Assembly: GCA_036365515.1 (NCBI GenBank)
Contig: CM070874.1
Span: forward strand, 98,376,442 to 98,440,441
Source of the DNA: Torymus aiolomorphi
Lineage: Eukaryota; Arthropoda; Insecta; Hymenoptera; Torymidae
DNA: 64,000 nucleotides
Direction of reading: 5' to 3'
The notes under the pieces are model-generated. The model had not been told where the DNA came from. It searched no databases and saw only the letters and a program-made list of their open reading frames with translations. The position numbers and the translations under genes are program-made. This document shows, one piece after another, positions 14,227 to 26,553 of the stretch. Positions within the stretch are counted from its first letter, which is position 1; each line of letters starts with the position of its first letter.

Positions 14227-14400
14227 TGCGCGTGCGCGCGCGCGTGCATGTGTGTAAGAGAAAGAGAGTAAAAAAGAGAAGGAGAGAAAAAAGTTGCGGT
14301 CTTTCTGTCGTATACGCTTCGGTTTCTTGTGCGAAGATGAGACAAATGGGATAAAGGAGACAGCAAGGACGTGCGACAATTAGTTCTGACGCGCTATCGC
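13700..14400. other. GC-rich island with C14 run and (TG)n
   Basis: The island starts with a 15-base C run and CT-rich sequence, continues as CpG-rich DNA, then a pure (TG)n tract, then AG-rich DNA. Frames of up to 180 codons on the minus strand and 137 on the plus strand both cross the TG repeat (poly-His/Thr or poly-Cys/Val) and are rejected as genes. It is a candidate regulatory island. Confidence 0.35.
14138..14222. repeat. (TG)n microsatellite, ~42 units
   Basis: Uninterrupted TG dinucleotides, followed by alternating GCGCGTGCGC. The whole is an alternating purine-pyrimidine tract of about 110 bp, capable in principle of Z-DNA formation. Confidence 0.97.
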
Positions 14401-14516
14401 TTCTGCACTCGACACTCGATGATCGTATTGATTAAAGGGGAGAATGTTAAAAGTGAGCAAAATTGGAAATGTTGTCAGAAAGGTAAATAGAATTAGCTGC
14501 AATAATTTGTGTAGAA

Positions 14517-14883
14517 TATATGAGGAAATCTACCAGAAAAATCCATTTACGCATCTTCAAAAGTACATAAAAATTTAAATTTTTAAACGGTCAGAAATTT
14601 GATGAAATCAACATTTTTTAATTTTCAAAAAAGCAAATAAAAGCTGGGCTTCTCTAACTTTATTTTATTTTTTGCAAATTGGTTTGTAGGACGTTTCTGG
14701 AATAAAAATTTGAAGAAAAGGCTTTTTTGCATTTTTTAAAAAATGTTCAATCTTTGAAAAAAGGGTATCATCAAGACTTTCTCTAAAAAACTAGGCCCGG
14801 AAGGTGTGCCTTCAAAGAAAATTTTTACCCACTTTTGAGGACGCGTAAATGGATTTTTCGCGTATAGGTTTCCTCATATATAC
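14517..14883. mobile_element. MITE, ~365 bp, ~60-bp terminal inverted repeats
   Basis: The left end (TATATGAGGAAATCTACC, then AAAAATCCATTTACGC) is matched in inverted form by the right end (GCGTAAATGGATTTTTCGCG, then TTTCCTCATATATA). Similarity extends about 60 bp inwards to TAAAAATTT. There is no coding capacity. The flanking TATA on both sides may include a TA-type target duplication. The superfamily is not determined. Confidence 0.8.
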
Positions 14884-16807
14884 GTATATATTAATAACAT
14901 AATTACTAGCGTCGGCAAAAGCGCTGCGCACGCTATTTCTCTTTTGCTGCTTGTCATTTTTTTTAAAGAGAGATAAAAGTGTATCTGTCGTTTCTGACGT
15001 TTTCTGTTCCTATGACATACTATACGCAAACTTATCACTTGATCGTAATTAGCCAATTATATTGCCGGAAACGTCACTCTTGGGTTCCTCATTTATTTAA
15101 AAGGGAGGAAAATTCATGAAATAAAAGCATCAATTTTAAATTATTATCAATAAATCGCATTACGTTTATTTTCAATATAATTTTATTATAAAATCAAAGT
15201 AATTTGTCCAACAAAATACAATTTTAATAACAAATTATCACAACGTTAAAGAATAATTCATTTTATACCTTGATTGCTAAACAAACGTTTTCGTTTGTAA
15301 AAAAATTTTCAATGAACCAAATTTAATTAAAACAAAAACATTTTGTCGAGTTTATAATCAGCTACCATTCTCATCAGTTACGGTTATTTTAATAAAACGT
15401 ACTAAATGCAAATAGCTACAAAACTCAATGTTAGTCACCAAGATATAATTTTTTCAAAAAATGCACGTTTAATTATACATCAAAAGGACAAAAATAGTGT
15501 AGTGAATATACAATTTGAAAATAGAAAAAAATGAGTAATTTTATACTCACTTTGATACATTTTAACTTAATTAATTTTATTAATCTTATCATTAAAAAAA
15601 CACAAAGAAAACATAAAACCAAAACGCTTCAACAAAATTAAGAATGTATTTTTCATTTCATTAGAGCCATACATACACGCACGCACACACACACACACAC
15701 ACACTCATGCACCATGCAGCATTTTAACAAAAATATGTATTTTTATTCCAAATGACTAAAAAAACATTTCTAACATGTTTTTCACAAAACTGAAATGTAC
15801 TACTAAGCTTTAGAAGAAGGCAAAATTAATGGAGTTTTGGAAACTTCTTATGTATCGCAATACAATCAGAGCTATAGTCCAAAACACCCTCTTTAAGGTT
15901 CTAATAATTTTAAACAATGTACAAAATTAATTGAAGAAGTTTCGATTTCTTTATTAAATCTTATTATCCAATTAGCTCAAGCCCTAATATAGAACAGAAA
16001 TTCTGCTAAAGAGGAGCTTAAATTACCGATTCTAAAACACTCAAATAAAATAAAATTTTGGATGCCTAAAGTGTCTAGCAGAAACTCGTCGCTGGCCCTG
16101 ATTTAAGCGCGGCTCCGTCACTTTTTATTTAAAAAATTGCAATGAGTTTAATCGTATCAGTATTTGATAACAGGCAATATTTAGTATTCAGTATTAGTTG
16201 CTTTAATTTCTTATAAAAATCAAATATCAGATGTATCAGAATATGTTTATGTAACCGAGAAGTCTATCTTAACAGAGAAGTTCTTTAGCCCAAAATCCAG
16301 AACTTTTTGAAAGTATTTGCAACAATAGTACTGTTCTATGCTTAAGAAGCTACTTATATTAGAAAAATATTATCTTGTTGATTATAAGTTATAACATAGC
16401 AATCCACAAACGTTAACAATAAGTACGGAAGAATTAAATTATTTGAGTCCATATTTTTTTAACTATAAATTATTTTATCAAAGTGAATTATTTTTAACAA
16501 CCACAAATTTTAAGGCATTTAATTATTGGTCTGTTGATTAGAAATCTTTGTAATAGCGAAACATTTAAAAATTTACAGCTTAGTTATGTGACAAAATCTT
16601 ACGTGCTACAATAACTCAAGAATAGAAAAAATATTGGGTTGAAACTTGGCAGTTATTTCAGATGTGATTTAGACTTCGCCTGACTACATTATTTAGTAAA
16701 TTGGAAAATATTAATTAAGATTTATAGGTTTGAAAAAAAACTTTATTTAAAAGAAAATATAAGTCTTTATTTTAAAAAAAGTCCACTTTTTCTTCTGTTT
16801 TAATATA
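14884..16807. other. AT-rich non-coding DNA with a short (CA)n
   Basis: A (CA)n run sits at 15671-15705. No gene was recognised. Confidence 0.45.
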
Positions 16808-17043
16808 CACTCAGAAAAACGATCCTCCTGTCTTGAAATAAAATTCCTCCCCAGAAAATCTTCGTGCGCAAAAAATGTTTGCTCCTGCGCGAAAAAATTT
16901 CCTCCTGCGAGAGAAATCATCCTCCCGCTACAAGAAGCTTGACTTCTTGTTGTAAGATAATTCCTCATTCCATAGGAAGATATCCTCTTGGCCCTATTTT
17001 TAGTGGAAATTCTCGTTGATACAGGAAGATCGTTTTCTGAGTG
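16808..17043. mobile_element. MITE, 236 bp, Tc1/mariner-like TA target site
   Basis: The ends CACTCAGAAAA and TTTTCTGAGTG are inverted repeats, with similarity continuing through CGATCCTCCTGT / ACAGGAAGATCG. TA dinucleotides flank both ends (16806-16807 and 17044-17045), the target duplication of Tc1/mariner-type transposition. The interior has about seven variants of TCCTCCTG, possibly subterminal binding sites. It does not encode a transposase. Confidence 0.85.
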
Positions 17044-17440
17044 TACGTGAGAAATCTAGGTTTATTCTAGAAATGAAAAAGTGGGTTTGCATTGCTTTAA
17101 TTTGTTAATCTTTAATAATTATTTTACAATAAAGTTTGAATATTGAAACGTTTGGAAGTGCATATAATCTTAAATGAGAAATATCAATCAATGTACATAT
17201 TTCTTTTAATAATTTTACTGTTTTACTAAATTACAACTATCGTAATGATTTGCCGTCGTAATAAAAAATTGTGAGAGTCATCTATGAAAATTTCAATGAT
17301 TAGATTGACCCCTGATCATTTTCATCTTATAAAAAAAAAATCTTTGAAAATCTAAAAATTTTCTTATTAAGCAAGTTATTTACGCATCGAAATTCAAGAA
17401 AAATGATAAAATGCAAGATTAATTATTCCGACAAGCATGC

Positions 17441-17975
17441 GTAAAACAGCGTTGTCCGATTTATCGGAACCCGAAAAGTTTCGCGCCTAATGAGCTTTGG
17501 CCGTGCCCCTGTTTTCATAAAAATTTACAATTTGTCAGTCAGTCTGTCGAGTGTTCCACTGCCTTGTAAGAGCCGTCCACTTCAAGGCAGAGACGTTTAT
17601 ACAAGAAAGTCATCGGCGGAACGATGCGGACTCACTTCGAGTGTACACAGACCGGCCTACTTGACAGAGCAACAACCAGAAGTAGAAGAAGATAAAGAAA
17701 GACTGCGAGAGAGTGGGAAAGAGACAGCGCCGAAAATTCCAAAACGAGCGTGAGAGACTCGGTCACACGTGCGCTTCTGTAAAGCGGGCCAAGCGACTAA
17801 TCTGATTCCAAGGCGAAAATTTCATTTGGAACGCGAGGAAAAATACTGTAATTCAACGCTCAGGTACCGTTGAGTAACGTTTCGCTGTTAAATGCCGGTT
17901 TTTTTCTGGGCACATACGTTGACAACAGAATGCGGATGTGAGTGACGGGTCTGTTACGGTGAGAGGCGGCTTTTT
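17441..17975 (+). promoter_or_regulatory. GC-rich island, candidate promoter / 5' exon
   Basis: This moderately GC-rich island carries GTCAGTCAGTCTGTCGAGTG near 17536-17555 (initiator-like), an 87-codon plus frame without domains, and a splice-donor-like TTACG|GTGAGA near 17958. It also contains a roughly 30-bp sequence found again at 18837-18867. No clear coding signal was seen. Confidence 0.3.
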
Positions 17976-18719
17976 GATTTGCGTTACGCAATGAGTGTAC
18001 ACAAGCGTATCTATTTGTCCAGTATAATTAAAAAATCTTATTGGATTCGAATATACAAATTTTGTTTATACCTACTCCAGTGGTACGACAAATGACGATC
18101 CTAACATTATTATTATTATTCTTAAAATTTTATTATTTGTAGTTTCATATAAATACTAAAAAATAGTTTGATGGAAATACATCTTCTAACTTGTGTTTTT
18201 TATTTATACAATATTTTACTTTAAAAAATACCGTATTAATATAATTATATATATAAAAACGTAAATAAGGTTTGGATATATGATAACAACTGTAAAAAGA
18301 TATAAGTATTTCATGAGCTTTGGTGTATTCACTCTTCACGAGTATTAATATTTCCTAATTTGTTGGTACTGGAAGGTAATAAAGCGTGCTTTACATGTGC
18401 CCAGTATTATTTTTTTGCTTATAAAAGAGAAATGTAGAATAAACCGCAGACGTTGACCAATCGACAAATGCGTCTAACATAGCTTCAACATGTGATATTA
18501 AATCCCAATGGTTTTTATAAGATGATGTTTATCGCCGCAATGCCCGCCTCTAAAATAAAGTTTTTATGAGATGTTTGAATGAAGTTTAATATAAAATATG
18601 ACCATCTTTTCTACATTCAATAAAATCTGTAAGTGAATGCTCAATAAACTTAGATTAGATATCTACGGCGATAACGTAAAAAAATAATTTTATGCAAATT
18701 GCAAATTTAAATTTCGCGA
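17976..18719. other. AT-rich non-coding DNA
   Basis: Nothing supported was seen beyond AT-rich sequence with a short (ATT)n at about 18107-18120. Confidence 0.4.
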
Positions 18720-19720
18720 AAAAGTCATCGCGAATTTCTTGAAAAAGCCATAGAGATGCGCACACACTGCACTCGGGCGTGTCTCTCCCATACTATATCT
18801 ATATCTATATACACGTGTACACATACTGCACTCTCACGAGCGCCGAAAATTCCAAAACGAGTGTGAGAACCACGACGATGCAGCTCCCGCTGCGCGCAAA
18901 TGTACATAGGCGTATACCTATATCTACATACACAGGCACGTGCACGCGTGTATCGCATACCGGTGTGCAGAAGACGGGAAGAGAGGATACGACACATGAC
19001 AACGGGCTCTCGAGAGGAGACGCGACCAACTTCACGCTGCCGCTGCAGTCGAGAAAGTTTGCCGTGTTCCCCCGAAAAAAGGCGCGCGCGAGCGAGGTAC
19101 GACCGTGAATACATTTGCCTTTTAATTTCCGGTGTTATGTAAGTGTTTATTTTGGCTCTTACGAGGGAGCACGCGGCTTCTTTTTCGCTACGCAGAGCTC
19201 GCGCGCTGGCAAAGAAGTTTAGATCCACCGTGTAGCTTTGAAATCGCGCGTTTTTGCGGAATTTCTTCCCAGAAGCGAACACTGCAGTGCGAGTGAAAAA
19301 AAAAACGCGTGCGCGCAAGTCGCAAGACCGAGAATTTACCAGGGACTGGGATTCAACATGGCAAACTTTTCCTATAAATTGTTTAACAGCCGATGCCGCG
19401 CGCTCTTCTTGCACGCGCAGCTGTAATCTGCGCGCACTGCGCGCGTGGCTTTTTGTTGTATCTGCGGAATAATTAAATTCAAGCGCGGAGGAGAAGGATG
19501 TCCTGCGCGCGCGCGCGCGCGTGAGCGCGTATCGATGAGTCGATTCTTCTTCTTCTACTTCTTCTTCTTTGCGAAAATTCCGGGAATACGTTTCGCATGC
19601 ATAATTCAAAGGTTATTTTTAACGAGACTGGTTTTTATTGTCTGCCAAGCGATTAAGAACAGAGTTTCGCGCGGTATTAAAGTCTTAGCATTTTTATCAA
19701 GTTTTTAAAATTTTAAGCAG
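18720..19720. other. GC-rich island, ~1 kb
   Basis: CpG-rich, with a (CG)n stretch (GCGCGCGCGCGC) near 19505 and TATA-like runs near 18795. The longest open frame of the window (294 codons, minus, 18725-19609) lies here, but it is Arg/Ser-rich, without domains, and overlapped by open frames on the other strand, as expected in stop-poor GC-rich DNA. It is a possible promoter or regulatory island. Confidence 0.35.
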
Positions 19721-20130
19721 TACAGGAATAATAAAACGGGATATCGCGAAAATGGTTCCCAAACTTTAGTGGATATATTCTCAAATTATCGAGAAACTTT
19801 AATAATACTGTTATAATAATATTTATCGAGCGAACGATAAAATTAGAAAAAAATTATGATTTTAGCGAAAGGTAAAGATATAGCTGTATAAATATCTACC
19901 GCTATATGCTACGCTCTATTGCTATTCAAAATAAATATTGCACGTTATTTATTAAAACAGAAAACCATCATGTTTGAAATTCAACTCTATCGCTATTTCA
20001 GGAAATAACGGTGCAAATAGTAAAGAAACAATATTAGTTTTAAATTAAGCAGTAAAATAAACCAGTTACACACATCTTCTCTAAAGAAGTCTTATTATCA
20101 AAATTATTTTTTTTTTTCTATTTTTAAGTT
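19721..20130. other. AT-rich spacer
   Basis: Nothing supported was seen. Confidence 0.4.
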
Positions 20131-20627
20131 AAACTGCAACGCTAAAACAAACAAAACCCCGAAAAAGTGTAATTGAAAAACGTGGAGCCAGAGTTTATGT
20201 CTGACGGGGAAAGAGCAAATAAACAATTTAGGGGGCCGTGGCTCCTGATGCTGTATATATACGAGATTGCAGGTTTCGCGGCGCCGCAGGACCATAGAAA
20301 ACCGCCGTCTCTCCCCCACTCCCCGAAAGTTCAAACGAAAAGATAAAGTTTCGTCACGGTCTGTACGCGCTTCCGTACACAAACGCGCGCACAAACACGG
20401 CCATATCAACACTGGTGGAGGCAGACATGGATTCTAGACGGATTGCCGTTAATAATTCATTAAGCATCCCACCGAAAAGTAAAAGAGCAAGGGACAGGAG
20501 CCAGCCCGCCTCCGGCAGCCAGTGCAAACTACCACGCGTACATAATACATAGATTAAACGCCCACGAAGGCCAAAGTCGTCGCGCTAAGCCGAGCGTGTA
20601 TTATTGTACGTGCTCGTGGCTATATAA

Positions 20628-20664
<37 letters not shown>

Positions 20665-21090
20665 CTCGCCGTGCGTGTACACACTCACATGCAAGCCAAC
20701 AGTTGTCTGCATCGCCTAGGAAAATCGCAGTTGCACGTAATCGCATTTCCATACCTTGGCGCACACAGGAAAATTACCCGGCGTGAAGCGCGAGCAGTTC
20801 ACTTCCTTAAACAGAATTAATCAACTCAAACGAGAAAATGAGCGATGGATCGTATAGGTATTGGTGCTTTGACGTCCATAAACAACGCCGCTGAAGCTTT
20901 TCTTTCTCGCGGTCGCGTGTATATATATAGATGCGACGCTATCGGCAAAGTTCACTGGACTCTTTTTTCGACGCGGCGGGACAGACGAAGAAGTTGGGAT
21001 TAGTTTTTCCATGGCGCGGCGGTGATAAGTCTTTTTCGACTTGTTTTAATGAGTTTTAATTCGGATTTGAAAGGGAGCGAAATTTTCGCG
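20131..21090. promoter_or_regulatory. GC-rich island with TATA-like element and (CT)n
   Basis: CpG-rich. A TATATAACAT element at about 20620 directly precedes (CT)n at 20630-20663, whose reverse strand is a GAGA-type sequence. Frames on either strand are short and domain-free. It is a candidate promoter, with orientation unknown. Confidence 0.3.
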
Positions 21091-21818
21091 AGTACGTTTT
21101 TTGTATAATGATGGACGGTGAAATTTCTTTTTTTTTTAGAAAACGAGCTAAAAGTGGTTTCCCGTATGCAAACAGTGTTCTTGACAGGTCTTTTATGTAA
21201 ACTAAGTATGATATAAAAATGATATGCGGGAAATGTTGACTTTGATAAAAATTAACGTAGGCAGGAGTTAAAAAGAAAGGTACTGCAATAATGATTACTA
21301 ATGTGTATTATTTATTTAAAAAAATTTACGTATGAAACGTTTTTAATCAAAATACATATTATTTAAAATAATCATAATATCAATGCAGTATTCAGAATTT
21401 TTGAAATATCAAAATTTATTTTATGCAAGGTTATTATATTTCAAGCTCTTTTAGTATTTAAATATTTTAATTTTATTCTACCGTTTTCCAAGTTAATAAA
21501 AAGACGTCGAATATTTTAAAAATTTTACGTCCTATTAACTTTACGAACTTTTGACCTATCGTGTTCCTAATTGAATTTTGAATTTGGAGCCACTATAACG
21601 CAAGGTATATTTAGCTGAAATGGCAGACAGCAAAAATGTTTAAATATGCAATGATATGAAAAAAGATGTAAAAATTAATTTGAGCATTTTGATGGAAATT
21701 TCTCAATGTGACTTTAGAATTTAAAATTAATTAGTTATTCGTGCATGGATAGACTTTTTAGTCAAATGTAGCTATGACTGTTTTACTACATCGACATAAT
21801 GCATAAGCACTGTAATTT
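21091..21818. other. AT-rich non-coding DNA
   Basis: Nothing supported was seen. Confidence 0.4.
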
Positions 21819-21914
21819 TTAAAACCTGCAAAGATACATCCACTTGTTTATACGTTTGTGTATGCTTTTTAGAGTGTTGAATTAAACAAATAGCTGTATC
21901 TTTGCAGGTTTTGA
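21819..21914. other. ~95-nt hairpin, miRNA-precursor-like geometry
   Basis: An 18-bp perfect stem (AAAACCTGCAAAGATACA at 21821-21838 against TGTATCTTTGCAGGTTTT at 21895-21912) is followed, after a small internal loop, by a further 7-bp stem (TTGTTTA at 21844-21850 with TAAACAA at 21883-21889) and a loop of about 32 nt. It could be a miRNA precursor, the remains of a tiny MITE, or chance. Strand and expression are unknown. Confidence 0.4.
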
Positions 21915-22205
21915 AAATTTTTCAATTTTCATATCGGTAACCCCACCTGAAATTGTACAAGGAACAAAATGAGACCTTAAAAATTAAAATCGGATGTAAA
22001 TGAAAAAGATTTATGAGATTTGTTGATTTTTTTTTAATTAGCGATATTTTCTTTAACAATATTCAAATTTCTTTGAAGAAATTTTTTTTTGATACTTTAA
22101 GAACCCTTTTATCACACTATACTATTTCTCAAATTATAACATGTGAAGTAAGCATCGTAAAAAATTTGTATATATAAGTCCGAAAAGCACGACGGAGCCA
22201 CCTTA

Positions 22206-22856
22206 AGTATGGCCTGCAAAGCACATAAACGAGACAGGGTGCAAAATCTTTCATTGTTACGTAGAAAACCAGTCCTGTCATCCATATTAGTGTGCCACGC
22301 AGGCCGCAGCCTGGAGATGTACAAAACTGTCTAAAAAAAGTCGCTAAATCTATTACAGCGACTTTTTTAAAACAGTTTTGTACATCTCCAGGCTGCGGCC
22401 TGCGTGGCACACTAATATAGAGTACAGGATTTGTTTTCTACGTAAAAATTAAAGACTTTGCACCATACCTCGTTTATGTGCTTCGCAGGCCATGCTAATA
22501 GCAGCAATAAATACTTTAAAAGAAATATTACAGGACTATTTTGAAATATTTATTTATTGCTGCTATTAGCATGGCCTGCGAAGCACATAAACGAGGTATG
22601 GTGCAAAGTCTTTAATTTTTACGTAGAAAACAAATCCTGTACTCCATATTAGTGTGCCACGCAGGCCGCAGCCTGGAGATGTACAAAACTGTTTAAAAAA
22701 AGTCGCTGTAATAGATTTAGCGACTTTTTTAGACAGTTTTGTACATCTCCAGGCTGCAGCCTGCGTGGCACACTAATATGGATGATAGGACTGGTTTTTT
22801 ACGTAAAAATGAAAGATTTTGCACTCTGTCTCGTTTATGTGCTTCGCAGGCCATGC
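22206..22856. repeat. Two-level palindrome: four alternating copies of a ~150-bp unit
   Basis: The unit (GGCCTGCGAAGCACATAAAC to GGAGATGTACAAAACTGT) occurs four times in alternating orientation. Units 1 and 2 fold around a centre at 22340-22362 (GTCGCT/AGCGAC). Units 3 and 4 fold around a centre at 22701-22725. The two halves together form a larger palindrome centred near 22531 around a loop of about 36 bp flanked by ATAGCAGCAATAAATA arms. Outer units 1 and 4 resemble each other most, and so do inner units 2 and 3. The outer units keep an open frame starting MYISRL and containing PAWHTN; the inner units have a TAA in it. The family is not recognised. Confidence 0.9.
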
Positions 22857-23780
22857 TAATAGAAGCAATAACAAATTTTAGAAAAGTATTACACAATATA
22901 TTAAAGGTATTATGGATTTTCCCTTATAGTTTTCTTATTTCTATTCATTTCTAAATATTTTTCATATGTAAATCTTTCATATTCATCATAAAAAATATAT
23001 ATTTAGAATTTTATTTTTATTTCAATTTTATTATTGCACTAAAGAAAAGTTGTTTCGTTTATTCTACCAGCTGAATCATTTATTCAAAATTTTATCGTCC
23101 CACTATTTAGCTTGACGAGGCATAAAATCGCCTAGAAATAAGAACTGGCAGCTCATATTTAGATGCAATAACACGCGTTCACATTCGCGCCCTGCATACA
23201 TTTCGATAAAAATGACACTTTTGGATGTACGGTAGCAGAACACCTGTTTATAATTTCAGTTGCACTATTTGTTTGAGTAATACAAACAATAACTTTACCA
23301 TTCGCAAAGTCCCACTTTATTTGAATACATAGACAAAGGTAACAGTTATTTTGTCGCTGCGTCATGGATATTTCCCAAATACAACAGTAGGAATTCCAGA
23401 TTAAAATTTTGATTACTCATAGAAAAAAAAGGATGTTCATGAATGGGGGGTATAAGTCGAAAAGTATTTTAAAAGTTATTAGTTTTCATGAACTCTTACT
23501 ATGATTCTTAATTTTTCAAATACAATTTAAAAAAATAAAAAGTTTTTAAATTATATATTTTAATCGAATTTAGTTATCAATTAATATCAACAAAACTTTG
23601 CACTTTTTGTTTTCAAATTTCAAAACTTAGAAGGGTCTATATTAAAAATTATTTTTAAATAGCAAAAATGAAATTATTTTATTTTATTTATTGTTATAAC
23701 TAGAAGTATACAGTAATGAAAAAAAAATAAAATAATGAAAGAAATGAACCCTCTGTATATAAAGACGGCAACCTTTCCCA
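22857..23780. other. AT-rich non-coding DNA
   Basis: Nothing supported was seen. A 68-codon minus-strand frame (23159-23365) has no recognised feature. Confidence 0.4.
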
Positions 23781-24975
23781 ATCAGCTGTTTCATTCACGA
23801 GCAAACATTTTTTAAAGCGTGCACGCAATATATATCCCACCCTACTCCCGGCAGCGCGTAAATTTTTTCACGAACGACGATAACATCATTTATTCCCACA
23901 ATTTTATTTTGCAACAAAACTTAATAGCGCTGGCTCACGCACGCGTACGCGTACACTCGCTTGGTGAATTCGCTCACATGGCGCAAGTAAACGTAAATGT
24001 AAACAGCCACGAGCAAGGGCCGAATAAAACCGGAGAATTAAACTGAATCATATAAAAGGTTGTAGAGTACAAGGAAACTTGGGAGAAAATTGATGTACCT
24101 GTGTCGGGGATTTGAAAAACTGCTGCTCTTCCGAAAGTTGACAATGCACTGTGAATTTTGCGCGCAAGTTTTCTGCACCGAAGACGAAAGAATTCCCAGC
24201 AGTTTTCACAACTTCTCGCACGAGCCAACACTACGCAACGCAACTCGCGAACATTCACCTGTCGTTTTTTAAATTCATTAAGAGTTCTCAGTAAGAGGCG
24301 ACGAACACTTGACTAGATGAATTTCCTACAATAAACCACCTGATTCACGACAACTAAAAATCGACTGCCTGCAATTCACGAATCATCGTCATCCCAACCC
24401 TTTCCGTCAGAGTTGTACAGACGCACAGAGGCGTGGAATGGTGCAAAAAAGGCGAGCGCGCATAGAGTGGAAGCGGTCGCGGGCAAAGAACCTGCCGTGT
24501 GTGTACAGACACCATATATATGTGTGTGTACGCGTACAACATGTAGAGCAGTCGCGAGCGGCGTGTGACTCGTCGCAGCCGAAGAACCACGCCGTACTGG
24601 TCTCGTCGGGGCGGATTTGACACGCCGCCGGCTATCCGCTTTTCCCCCCAGCCGCGCTCACTCGCGCGCCATCACCGCCGCCGCCGCCGCCGGCCGGGAG
24701 CCGAGCGCGCATGTGCCGATAATCCGCGCGCACGCACGTTATGCTGTAGGTACACGTATGTATATACGCGTATGCCAGAGCTGTGTGTGTGTACGTATGG
24801 TATGTATTCGTGAAGACTGGCCAAAAAGTTGCTGACTCGCTCGTGTGTGAGAGGTGTGCGCCGCCCTCGCGGAGTGGCGGTCTTTGTAATTAAGAGGGGT
24901 GTCCGAGGGTGGGGGCGGGGAGGCGATGGGGAGGAAATTGAGACATGCGATTCGTGAATGAGAAGTCGCTCAGGT
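23781..24975. promoter_or_regulatory. GC-rich island with (CCG)n
   Basis: CpG-rich island with a CCGCCGCCGCCGCCG run near 24676-24692, alternating ACGCGTACGCGTACAC sequence near 23940, and a donor-like CTCAG|GTAAAA at about 24972. Open frames on both strands are Arg-rich and domain-free. It may be a promoter with a non-coding first exon; the evidence is weak. Confidence 0.3.
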
Positions 24976-25170
24976 AAAAGAGAATCTCGAAGTGGGTTTA
25001 CAGCAGAAATCTAATATATCAGATATATTCAGTAACAGGTTTAATTTTTTTTTCCTTTTTTTGAGAATTTTAGAGATTTTTTAGAAGTTTAGAAAGAAAC
25101 GAATAAGTTAATTAATAAGACGGAATAAGAATAGTGATAGCCTTTTTCTATTTTTATAAGTATTTTTTGC

Positions 25171-25293
25171 TATTTCAATGATTATGATTGATTGAAAAAA
25201 TTATTATCAACTGTTTTATTGCTGTAACTGTATTTCTATTTCAATGATTATGATTGATTGAAAAATTATTATCAACTGTTTTATTGCTGTAAC
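25171..25293. repeat. 66-bp tandem duplication
   Basis: The block from TATTTCAATGATTATGATTG to TTATTGCTGTAAC (about 57 bp) occurs at 25171-25228 and again at 25237-25293, differing by one A in an A run. It is a recent local duplication. Confidence 0.92.
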
Positions 25294-26553
25294 CCATATC
25301 TGTGTGGATTATCTGTGAATGTATAAGAAATAGACAAGATGCTTTGGAACTGAAGCAGGCAATATTTTTTGAAAATGTTATCAATAAAATGATAACCAAA
25401 TTTAAAACATTCAAATAACAGTAAATTTATTATTACAACTTATAGATAGAAATGTAATTAAAACGTTAAATCATTAAAAAATGATTTGTATAAATTATAA
25501 ATTAAGCATCGGTGAAAATTTCTAATTAGCCTTGGATTAAAGTAAGTAGAATCTTCAAAAAATTAGTTTTTTTAAAGATAAAGAATTTGTGCTAATTAAT
25601 TGAATAAGCGTAAGAAAGTTGTCGGAAGCTTTGAGTTTTGCAGCGCATAGCTATTGTCTTTACGGCTAAACTTGAAATACATTTGCAACATGTCTTAACT
25701 AAAAGTTCAAGTAAGGTAGAACTTTACTTACAGTGAAGCAAAGATATGAACGCTGCTAACTTAATTACTTTAAATATGCTTACATTTAAAAATAATTTTT
25801 TAACAGAGAATTCAAGATTAGTTTTAAATTTTTGTATGAAAATAATTTTTTATATACTTTTCAATTTTAGATGTACGTTAATATATGTTCTATTCAATAT
25901 ATGAAATAATAAAATTATCAACAACTAAAGATACTGTTATTAATTTCATTTTACATTTAAAACTTCTGAAAATAAATGGGAGAATAATTTTTTGTTTGTT
26001 AACGCAATACCGAATTAACACACATTTCGCGAATTGGCTAACAAATAATTCACCTACTCTTGAATAAGCAAGAAGTCATTCACTTGCTCGAATAAATGGA
26101 AAATCAACTAATACATTAGTAAATATTCACCTATTGAAGCAGTGGAATAAAGAATTAATCGTTTTTTTTCACTTGTTTGTATCAGTAAGCGACTTTTCAA
26201 TTATTCATTTTTAGAGAGTACAGTACACTGACAAAAATATCTATACGTGATACTGTTTTATGGTTTAGTTGTAATAATATAAGTTATATTTTTATACTTA
26301 AGAGAAAAGTATATCATTCTCTCTTACTGATCAACATTGCAAATGATTAACGTGTATCTAGTGGCTATCTTATTACATGCTCATTGATTTTTTATATTCA
26401 TACGAACTTTAACACACACGTACGTACACACATATAGTATAAAAATAATGCATTTTGATTTCAAATGACCTAAAACATGTTTTTAACATGCTTTTTCAAA
26501 AATTTTTTTATAAATATTAATTTATAGATTAATAACAATTAATCTACAAATCA
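25294..26553. other. AT-rich non-coding DNA
   Basis: No gene was recognised. A CACTGACAAAAATATC stretch at about 26227 resembles one end of the CACTGAGAAAA-type elements elsewhere in the window, but no partner end was found. Confidence 0.4.

Noticed and set aside
13824..14379. 180- and 137-codon opposing frames
   Set aside because: Both run through the (TG)n tract; no domain; opposing frames cannot both be real.
18725..19609. 294-codon minus-strand frame, longest in the window
   Set aside because: Arg/Ser-rich, no domain, open frames on the other strand over the same DNA, and located in a GC-rich island where stops are rare.
22112..22954. Duplicated small gene encoding a 70-residue protein
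   Set aside because: Similar frames exist only because the unit is palindromically repeated; inner copies have a stop. Kept as an observation, not a gene.
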